From the NCBI RefSeq assembly GCF_020536995.1, contig NC_068357.1, forward strand, positions 124,869,271-124,933,270: a DNA stretch of 64,000 nucleotides, in the 5' to 3' direction. This document shows positions 55,867 through 64,000 of the stretch, one piece after another. Position 1 is the first letter of the stretch, and each line of letters begins with the position of its first letter. The translations under genes and the position numbers were made by a program. This stretch comes from Dreissena polymorpha. Taxonomy: Eukaryota > Mollusca > Bivalvia > Myida > Dreissenidae. Below the pieces are notes generated by a model. It saw only the letters and a list, made by a program, of their open reading frames with translations. It searched no databases and was not told the DNA's origin.

Positions 55867-56576
55867 AATGAAAGCAATAGGATTGTCTTCAGATAATGAA
55901 GTGTCACAATTTTACACGTTCTGTCCTCGGGCTGGTAATTTATACGTTGGCTTGATTTTCCCCAGAAATCAATGAAGACTAACGTCGTCTGCTTGTCAAT
56001 TACTCCAGTCGGAATACGGTTTCATGTGAACACTCAAACGGAATTATAGCGAGATTCGCGATATTGGAAAATGAAACACGTGCTATTTTGTTCATTTTTG
56101 AATATTATTTGAACAAAGCATTGTTACATTAACGTGCATATTATTTACGTGGATTTTACCTTATTTGCAATACAGACCAACCTTCATACACATGCCGCGT
56201 GTGAATTACATAATGCACATTGCGCACTTGCACTAAGACCGTGTTTCCTAGAGCGAGGCTTATTTCAAACATTTCAAGCGTAACCGCAAAGTACGACGTT
56301 CTGGTGATCAACAATTCGTTTCCTAAAAATCCCGGTCGCTAAGTAGTTTAATAAAACTCGAACGATATCGAGTTTAAAATAACAGGTTCCTGAACACGCG
56401 ATGGCTCGAGTTGTCTCAGGATGAACGTGTCGGTTACATTCGCACCACACTTAAGTAAACTGTATATTCCATTTGTACAAAACGCGATCGTAGTATCTGT
56501 AAATCTTTGCACCGAAATAGGTTTACGTAAAATAAATAATATAAGAACGAACACCATTTGAATGTGCATCGAATTG
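55867..56576. other. Intergenic with one half-copy of the palindromic element
   Basis: 56190-56256 retains only a right-arm remnant (TGCGCACTTGCACTAAGACC, TGTTTCCTAGAGCGAGGC). The rest is AT-rich without a gene. Confidence 0.5.
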
Positions 56577-56816
56577 AGCCTCGCTCTGGGAAAACGGGGC
56601 TTAATGTATTGCGCAAAGTTTCGTACCAGATTAGCCCATGCTGTCTACGCAGGCTTATCAGGGACGACTTCTTCCGCCTTCGTGCATTTTTTGTTGTTGT
56701 AAGTTATCCATGCTGAAAGTGTCGTTCCCTGGTAAGCCTGTGCGGACTGCTTAGGCTAATACATGACGATTATTTATGCACATGCATTAAGTCCAGTTTT
56801 CCCAAAGACTGAATTA
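56577..56816. repeat. Palindromic element
   Basis: GCCTCGCTCTGGGAAAACGG at the left, GTACCAGATTAGCCCATGCT, GTAAGCCTGTGCGGACTGCT near 56731, GTCCAGTTTTCCCAAAGAC at the right. Moderately diverged. Confidence 0.8.
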
Positions 56817-57378
56817 TCATCGATCGCCAGGTTCGTACTGTAAACATGTTACTGTTTTAAGTTCGATTATGTATACGATTAATTGTCTAGGTATATACTA
56901 TTATAAAATACACGTGTCGTTAATCGATACCTAATGTTTAAGCATCTTTCACGGAACTTCTCTGCGATGAAAACAGTAAGACACTTGCGTCTATTTCTGT
57001 CTGCGTTCTGAAGGATGCCGGTAATATATCTTCTGGCTGCAGCATGTGGATTTATACGTGTGCCGAGTGAAGGGTGAGAAAGCAATGTAGAGATTTACTG
57101 CGATGCTATTTCAAAGTGGACTGGAATTTTACATATCTTTAGTGTGTTACTATCGTTATAAATCAGAATGTGTTAATCACGTATACTTACATTGATCTAA
57201 GAACCTTTTGCCACAGTGCTTGGGGATTTAGAAGATCTTAAGTGTTGGTGAGTAAACAACTGACTTAGTGTTATTCAATGTCAACGAGTTAAATAGCAAA
57301 AGCAAATAAAACTACATTATTTTAGTAATCTGTAATATTTATGTATTGTTATTAAATGTCTCGATGTATTTGTTTAAA
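56817..57378. other. Intergenic, no recognisable feature
   Basis: AT-rich DNA. A small minus-strand open frame at 56879-57085 lacks recognisable motifs. Confidence 0.4.
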
Positions 57379-57880
57379 TGGATCTTTTCACGGATTGGTA
57401 AATTGACAAAATTGAAAAAAGTTGTTTCAGATTTGCAAATTTTTGGTTTAGTTATGATATTTGTGAGGAAACAGTATTACTGAACATTTACCATAGTCCA
57501 ATATAGCCATTTTATGCATCTGTTGGCGATTTAAAAACCTAAAAATTATAAAGCGTTGCAACGCGAAACGATTGAATAATTTGGAGAGTTCTGTTGTTGT
57601 CGTTTAAATTTGTTAAACTACGCAGATTGCTTATATAACGTATAAAATACGCATCTATGTATGCTTGGCAGGATAGCTCAGTTGGCTAATGCGTTTTTAC
57701 TTCAGGATTCCGGGGGTCACTGGTTCGAGCTCTGTTGCGGGATACTTTTTTTCCTTTTTTAAATTTTATTTTGATTTTTTACTGGAGCTTTTAAAATTTA
57801 ATGTTTACATTTATCAATATAAAGCATTTAATGACAAACTGCAAAACATGCCAAAATCTGTGAAAAGGCCCCTTTAAATG
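57379..57880. mobile_element. TIR element carrying a tRNA-like module, copy 2
   Basis: Opposite orientation to copies 1 and 3. GGATCTTTTCACGGATTGGT at the left and CTGTGAAAAGGCCCCTTTAA at the right. Plus-strand tRNA-like module at 57668-57742: GATAGCTCAGTTGGCTAATG (A box) and GGTTCGAGCTC (B box). GCGTTGCAACGCGAAACGAT (57552) is the shared constant block. Confidence 0.75.
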
Positions 57881-58757
57881 GTTGTGGGATTTAATGTTTG
57901 CAAACATGAATGTAATTAAATTATGCTTATATGTATTCTCAAAACTATCCTATTTATCATTAAAACATTACCAATAAATGTATTTAATAATACCAATAAT
58001 TGCTGTAAATACAAACAATTTCAATATTATTGTACATTCATATTACGTAGTTCTGATGGTTTTTGAATAACACCAACAATGGTTGCATGTGTACATCAAG
58101 ATTGGTCACATGCCCTTATATTCTCCATGCATTTACTATTTCGAGGAAAACTATCAGCACGTTGATAATTTTTTATAAATCCTTACAAACTCCAAAAATA
58201 AAGGTGTAATTCGTTCTATATTGTATATTATCACAATAAATACAAAACTGGTGTTATCCTCAGTCATTAATCACGAACTTTATGTAGTATATCATGATAC
58301 ATTTACGTATGCTATTCACACTCGTATTGTATAGTATGATTGAGATTACATTAGTAAATCAATATGTAATACATTATTTTCATTTAATTTAAGATGCAAC
58401 CAAAGGACTGTTTCTTTATATAGACATTTGACAACCAATACAATTGTAAATGCCTGTGCACTGCAACGCGTTCCAATACATTAATAGCACTCATCCTTTC
58501 TATCGATATAGCAAGTTTAAAAAAATTCAATCTGATTTGTTTTAACAATGATTTCCTTGTTGCTTTATCAAAACATACCTGCTTATTCTTTGTTCACTTA
58601 CACACGAACAGGGTTTATCAACGATCGGTAATCGCCCACCTGTACAATCGATTAGAAAGATGCTCGTGCTTACGCATTACACTACCGGAAATCGAATTGA
58701 CTATAGAAATAAAGATTGGATTAGCAGAGTCCCGAATAAACTCAGAATCTTAAGTGA
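57881..58757. other. Intergenic, no recognisable feature
   Basis: Strongly AT-rich DNA, no coding signal or clear repeat. Confidence 0.5.
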
Positions 58758-59182
58758 TTATGAGCCTCGCTTTGAGAAAACGCTTTCTTCTCATATATCA
58801 GGTCATAATATTCTAAATATTTTTCCAATATAATTCAATGTAAAAACGACAACATTAAGCGAAAATAATGCAAAATTTTGCACATAGACCCCCACAACCA
58901 TTCCTTTTTTTAAAGGCCATTCTAGGCGGAATCGATTTATGCAATAAAACATACCATGTACAAACCAAGAAAGAACTTGAAATAAATCAAAAACGACTGT
59001 TTTTTAAACTTTTTCCCGGCCGTTTTCTAGTGGAATGTAACATTTTTCAGTGCAGTCCGCACACGCTAATCAGGGACGACACTTCTGCTTTAATTGTATT
59101 TTGATTTAAAGGAATTATATTCTTAGCGAAAATACAGTTTATGCAGAAAGTCTCATCCATGATAAGCCTGTGCGGACTTTAA
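58758..59182. repeat. Palindromic element, broken copy with insertion
   Basis: Left end GAGCCTCGCTTTGAGAAAAC (58761), then about 260 bp of unrelated AT-rich DNA. Family sequence resumes at GCAGTCCGCACACGCTAATC (59052) and runs to GATAAGCCTGTGCGGACTTT (59160). The right end is missing. Confidence 0.65.
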
Positions 59183-60430
59183 CCAACGGTCGATGCAAAG
59201 CATGCGGGATTTAAACCTAAACAGCGGTCTTGTGATGATCAAGTAACCGAATTTCAAATATTATCGAATATGTTATAGTGCATTTAGAGAATACTATGTA
59301 AGTGTCATTGTTTACTTGAATTTATCGACGAATTGAAGAAAGGCGAGGCTCAAAAGAAAGATGGCGGCCATTTTCAACTTACAGAATGTGTGCTCATACG
59401 TCAAGCATGATGCAGCATTTATCCCCGCCTTTATTGTTAATTTTAGTCTACAAATAACTCTTCTTTTGATTTACTTTTTACTTACTGTCATAACTGTCAT
59501 ACAAAAGCCAAACCTCGTTCGACCAATGATCTTTTCACTAAAGTTTTTGTTATGATTAAAACAACCACATTAACTTTAGTCAAGTTTTGTATGCTTCCAC
59601 GATGAGCTGAAAATCTGCATAAGGCATACACGATTCATGTGTTCATCGCTATCTTCCTTTTCAATTTAAAAATAGTTGATGAAAACAACGACCGAAAAAG
59701 AAAGTATCCTTTAAATTCTTTGTGAATTCCAGTAAAAAAAATTAAACAATAACAATAATTCACCGCAATTATAAGATTTTAACACTCTTTTAAGTCACTA
59801 TTCTCAATCCGTCAATTATCAAACAACAAGTCTATTTAAAACACGCGTTTTTCAAGAAAATTCGACATAAAGAAATTTAAAATGCAATCCCTATGGTTTC
59901 ATTTGAGCAATATATTCCAACACTTTTACTCACATTTTATCATAATGAGCCTTACTTTTCCCACAATTACGTCATATATTAATGCAACAGCGTCTCAAAA
60001 TGCAAAGACACTGAGTGAATGATGCAAGCCAGTGACTTAATGTCAGATGGAAAACGCATGCAGTTTGGCGATGCGTTTTGCATTCACTTAGAAAATCAAT
60101 AGAAACACTGCGTTGTGTTATTAACTTACGGCTTTTATTCTTAAACTGTACATTTATCTGAAATGTTTTAATGAAATGCATGTATATATTGAAATTTAAT
60201 GACAAATAAATAAGGACGTTGATACAGTTTAACGAGTAATATCGTGTACAATTGTTAACTGCATTTGACCTTTAACCGAAATGCCACAAAAGTAGTCCGT
60301 TATGTACATGAAGAAGCCGTGTAAAGGCTTGTAGGTATGTAAAGCAAAAGTTTACATGACACCTAAAGTTTCGTTCTATAATATCATTTAGTTGTGGAAT
60401 ATATATGCCTTTCATATCGTTTTAGTGAGA
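59183..60430. other. Upstream region of the ankyrin gene
   Basis: AT-rich. A short open frame at 59361-59555 translates to a hydrophobic peptide without a recognised family. TTTTAG|TGAGAATGAGC just before the ankyrin ATG could be a 5'-UTR acceptor. Confidence 0.4.
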
Positions 60431-61201
60431 ATGAGCTCCTCGGATGAAGGAGGCCATCTGGAGGTCTTAAGTTGTGAAGCTGACGAAGAAGACAACGAGG
60501 AAGGCCCTTTGTCAACCAACAACAGAAAAATATCATTCCCAGTGGATTCCATCTTTAACGCCATTATACAGGACGGCGACGTTGCGGAGTTGCATCATAT
60601 CCTCTCTCGCCGTCTGTCGGAAATCAACATAAATCAGAAAAACCATAGTGGTCTTACTGCACTTCACTATGCCGTTCTCACCAATAACTTAGATACAGTC
60701 AAAATGTTGATAGCTTTTGGTGCTGACGTCAACGCTCAGGACGTATACGGGTTTAGCGCGTTACACACGGCAGCGGCGCTGGGAAATATTGACGTAACGT
60801 CCTTGTTGATTGTGTTCGGGGCAAACGTATTCTCGCTGACAAAACAATCCGAGTTACCGATTGATTTAGCAAAGGATATACATGTGATAAGAATCCTGAT
60901 GACAGAGATGTGTCAAAGAGTGCACGTGGATTATTTGTGGAGATCCTTAGCTGTGTATTATTTAAAGCATGCAATGTGCTTTTTCACTTGGTTTATAATC
61001 AGTATATACCGCGTTATTTTCATCTCATTACGATTCGTTTGGCAATACGTTTGTAAGTTCATTCAAGGAAATTTATTTTCTGCTTTTAAACGTCCTCGAC
61101 ATAAACACATTGATTTGACCAGCGGAACTGAAGGTGTTCTCAGCGAAACTGAACATGATCTCGATCCGTTGTTTAACTTGTACCATTCGAAATCGGAGTA
61201 A
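60431..61201 (+). CDS. Ankyrin-repeat protein with PP1-docking motif and hydrophobic C-terminal segment
   Basis: 256 codons from the ATG at 60431. I preferred it to the in-frame ATG at 60392 because the extra residues are hydrophobic and low in conservation signals, and TTTTAG lies between. Residues 14-25 are acidic. KISF (33-36) fits the RVxF docking motif for protein phosphatase 1 and directly precedes FNAIIQDGDVAELHHIL, as the KVKF motif precedes ankyrin repeats in MYPT-type PP1 subunits. Two canonical ankyrin repeats follow (about 74-103 and 107-136; SGLTALHYAV, FSALHTAAALG), with a weaker repeat before and after. Residues 174-205 are strongly hydrophobic and could be a membrane anchor. 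The tail is acidic. AATAAA overlaps the stop codon at 61201 and recurs near 61445. A PP1 regulatory role is inferred. Confidence 0.78.
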   Translation: MSSSDEGGHLEVLSCEADEEDNEEGPLSTNNRKISFPVDSIFNAIIQDGDVAELHHILSRRLSEININQKNHSGLTALHYAVLTNNLDTVKMLIAFGADVNAQDVYGFSALHTAAALGNIDVTSLLIVFGANVFSLTKQSELPIDLAKDIHVIRILMTEMCQRVHVDYLWRSLAVYYLKHAMCFFTWFIISIYRVIFISLRFVWQYVCKFIQGNLFSAFKRPRHKHIDLTSGTEGVLSETEHDLDPLFNLYHSKSE

Positions 61202-61764
61202 ATAAATTTCCATTGAACTCTTCCTCATACATTGGTCTCTATCGGTCTTATAACCGGGTTCTAGATGCAAACATTTGATATTGCATATAGTTATAGAGTT
61301 ATATTTGTAAAGTTGATAAATAAGCTGATCCACAAATTCAGTCTGTAAATTAATTTTCTATATTTATTGACTATTCTTACAGGAATATGCATTTAATGAG
61401 TGTGGCGTTTAATATTTTACATTTAGCGATGGAAAACAGGTTTAAATAAAAAAATCCATGCAACAGGCACATGATGTGTGTTTTTAAGTAGATTGTCTCA
61501 CAACATGTCACAAGATTGACTCATAAGTTGCTACTGACTTTCATTTAGTCACAGTAATACAAATATCTCAGATGAAAAAAATCAAAACTATCAATGGGCT
61601 TTTTAAAGCTTACACACATAAGCATGTTTCGGTATATATCAATAAGTTCTATTATGTCAAATAAAGTACATGTGATACACTGAGGAACATTCGTTCCAGT
61701 GTCGGATTGTTTAGATAAAATGGCATGACACAACACGCATTCGGTGTATGAATCGGAATGACTT
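61202..61764. other. 3' flank of the ankyrin gene
   Basis: AT-rich presumed 3' UTR and intergenic DNA. No further gene. Confidence 0.45.
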
Positions 61765-62276
61765 AAGGGGCCTTTTCACAGATTTTGGTATATTTTGAAG
61801 TTTGTTATTAAATGTTTTATATTGATAAATGTCAACATTTGATTAAAAAAGCTCCAGTAAAAAAATCAAGAATAACATTAAAAAAAAATAAAAAGTCATC
61901 CTGAACAGGGCTTGAACCACTGACCCGTGGAGTCCTGGAGTAAAAGTCTACCACGTATATCACTAAGCCATCGGTGCTAATACAATGTCTGATGTATTTT
62001 ATACTTTATATAAGCAATCCTCGTAGTTTTACAAAATATAACGACAACAACAGAACTCTCCAAATTATTCAATCGTTTCGCGTTGCAACGCTAAATAATT
62101 TTCAGTTATTTAAATAGTAAAAGATGCTTATAATGGATATTTTAGAGCACGGTAAATGTTCAGTATTACTGTTTCCTCATAAATATCACGAAATATCATA
62201 AAAAGAAAATGTGCGAATCTGAAACAACTTTTTTTTATTTTGTCAATTTACCAAAACGTGAAAAGGATCCTTTAGA
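61765..62276. mobile_element. TIR element carrying a tRNA-like module, copy 3
   Basis: AAGGGGCCTTTTCACAGATT at the left and CGTGAAAAGGATCCTTTAG at the right. Minus-strand tRNA-like module near 61905-61975 (GGGCTTGAACCACTGACCCG as read on +). Constant block TTCGCGTTGCAACGCTAAAT (62077). Confidence 0.75.
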
Positions 62277-62395
62277 TTCGCGTCGACTTCCTTCTTACAT
62301 ATATTTTTGTTGAAGTCAATAAGACTTGCAATGCTCTGAAAAATATGGTTTTGAGCGTCATTGATGTTGTGTTTATTTTGCGTTGAAGTTAAATT

Positions 62396-62428
62396 TAATG
62401 GGGGTGGGGGTTGGGGTGGGGGGATAGG
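62396..62428 (+). other. G-quadruplex-forming tract
   Basis: Four or more runs of four to six G separated by one or two T (62399-62426): a textbook intramolecular quadruplex pattern in otherwise AT-rich DNA. It may be a decayed GT/GGGGT simple repeat. Confidence 0.7.
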
Positions 62429-62633
62429 ATCTTTTAGTAAATTGCGACCTTAAATCAATTTCTGGAACATACGGCGACATTTCGGACTACTTCAAATATG
62501 GCCGCTCCCAAAGGCATTGATATTCAAGTTGTCAAATGCCAGAGAAAAGGTTTACATTAGGAAGCTCGAAGAATATATTGATGTAAGATATTAATTGCGC
62601 AAAGCATAGAACGTTGAGTAATATGTGGTACCG

Positions 62634-63071
62634 TTTAAAGTAACATTACTACTCAAAATCAACGAAAATGTCGTACAATTGTTCGTAAAATAAACTTAAC
62701 CAGTTAAAAATCAGTGTTCCTTATTGCAATTGCCGAAATTTCAACGCCAGATGTGGTCTGGTAAAAAAGATGATTGTAGATACAAAATGCTCGTTTTTAT
62801 TATTGTTTTGCATATCTATTCATACGACACATGAACACTAAAATGGTGTTCGTGTGTCGTATGAATAGATATATTCGCGGGAATTAATTGTGGCCACAAA
62901 TAAATAAAAACGAGCATTTTGTTTCTACAAAAATCTATGTAATCATACCACATATAGCGTTGAAAATTTGGCTTTTGCTATAAGGAACACTGATTGTTAA
63001 AGTGTTAACTTTATTTTACGAAATACTTAACGAAATTTTCGTTGGTTTTGAGCGTTATAGAGACTTTAACA
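62634..63071. mobile_element. Foldback element of about 440 bp
   Basis: The arms mirror each other around about 62838: CTCAAAATCAACGAAAATGT with AAATTTTCGTTGGTTTTGAG, TACAAAATGCTCGTTTTTAT with AATAAAAACGAGCATTTTGT, and ATATCTATTCATACGACACA with TGTCGTATGAATAGATATAT. Non-coding, no clear target duplication. Confidence 0.8.
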
Positions 63072-63734
63072 GTGGAATAATTTCAGTTTTATCATTGAAA
63101 ATTATTAGGAAACGTGAGAGGAAATGGAATTCGGAAATAAATATTTTTTCATCAGGACGCTGAGTAATCATCAGCATCATTGCTGTTGAAATATGCAATA
63201 TGCATACACGTGTTTCATAGTCATGGTGCTTTTGAAATAAATCACTTATATAAGATAAGAATGGTACTTGTACACAAGTAAAATAAATAGTTGCACATTA
63301 TTTGTATTTTAATGACATATTGATCATAAAATATCAAATATGATTACAAATAAAAAAAATATAATCAATAAACATAATATTTTGTTATATCAATGTCGAA
63401 ATTTATTTACTTCTACAGTATGCATAACTCATTTTTTTGCAACTATCTCATTTAGATGGACCTTTTTCAGGGGGACTATTTGCAATAAAAAATACATACT
63501 GTATTCATGAATAAATAACGAAACAGATGTAACATGTTAGATCCCGGTAAGATCCCCACACTGCCAGTTAATTAACTAATTACCTTATTCAGTTACTGTT
63601 ATTTAATGAACTTAACAGTAAAAGTGTTGCATTTTTACTCCCATACACAACAAGGTCTTGAAAAACAAGACATCGAATTGGCATTGTTGTGGTTACTTCT
63701 AGGCTTTCAGTTGTTATAAGAAGCCACTCATGCA
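63072..63734. other. Intergenic, no recognisable feature
   Basis: AT-rich DNA. No gene. Confidence 0.45.
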
Positions 63735-64000
63735 TTTGAGTAGTTTTAGTTACACCGTAGTAACTGATGGTGTATGGGATATACACCCTCAGTAATTTCA
63801 TACCATAAGAGAGCGAAGCTCAATATGGTATGAAAGTACTGAGGGTGTATATCGCAAATACAATCCGTAACTAACTGTGTAACGATTATATCTTAAACGA
63901 CTACTCGATTACTCGGGGTGTATGGAAATAACTCGGGGTGTATGGAAAATACTCCATGGGCACGTGACCGCTCTGAGCCAATCGGATCAGGTCATTTTTG
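63735..64000. repeat. Palindrome and flanking direct repeats, running to the window end
   Basis: GATATACACCCTCAGTA then ATTTCATACCA is mirrored by TGGTATGAAAGTACTGAGGG and TGTATATC around a centre near 63812. Further out, GTTACACCGTAGTAACTG and CCGTAACTAACTGTGTAAC also match. ACTCGGGGTGTATGGAAA occurs twice at 63913 and 63932. Probably the edge of a foldback element cut by the window end. Confidence 0.6.

Noticed and set aside
57668-57742. A genuine tRNA gene
   Set aside because: Box A and box B are present, but the flanks are those of a repeated TIR element and the cloverleaf does not close cleanly.
1-64000. Retrovirus-like, LTR or Polinton-like elements
   Set aside because: I looked for long direct terminal repeats, protease/integrase/capsid motifs and DNA-polymerase motifs and saw none. 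The only reverse-transcriptase remnant is of non-LTR (LINE) type.

Overview
The window looks like nuclear DNA of a bivalve mollusc, most likely Dreissena (zebra or quagga mussel). This is inferred from AT-rich DNA, short exons with GT-AG introns, tRNA-derived SINEs of a molluscan type, and about 20 copies of a palindromic repeat that I associate with Dreissena sequence. It is eukaryotic: no operons, no CRISPR. I saw no retrovirus-like or Polinton-like element.

Layout. (1) 1-4054: sparse DNA with a SINE and a TIR element. (2) 4055-9485, + strand: a complete five-exon LRR1 gene (415 aa), the leucine-rich-repeat substrate receptor of Cullin-2 ubiquitin ligase. A 39-bp minisatellite copies its exon-2 splice donor seven times in frame. 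(3) 9829-16000: repeats, including a 14-copy 62-bp satellite inside a palindromic element. (4) 16840-18905: a degenerate LINE, minus strand, split by a GC-rich TIR element. (5) 19201-25053, + strand: a complete eight-exon phytanoyl-CoA-dioxygenase-family gene (386 aa) whose intron 4 holds a 23-copy 33-bp satellite. The 3' half of this gene and its downstream flank were tandemly duplicated (about 22630-26390 to 26760-31575), leaving a pseudogene. (6) 31.6-47.9 kb: repeat-rich DNA with one intronless class A GPCR (37980-38948, +), a possible orphan exon at 34273, and two inverted copies of a 1.37-kb element. (7) 47872-53185: a head-to-head pair of secreted, cysteine-free, low-complexity proteins: a Ser/Gly-rich FDPNA-repeat protein (-, 431 aa) and a Pro-rich protein (+, 339 aa). 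They are candidate matrix, mucus or byssal proteins. (8) 53.2-64 kb: repeats, three tRNA-bearing TIR elements, and an ankyrin-repeat protein with a PP1-docking motif (60431-61201, +).

The genes do not form a pathway. What links the window is the palindromic element. It sits in introns close to splice sites, and in two copies it has expanded into satellite arrays from different parts of itself. Exon models were built by eye from splice consensus, reading phase and remembered homologues. All intron phases agree, but no transcript evidence was available.
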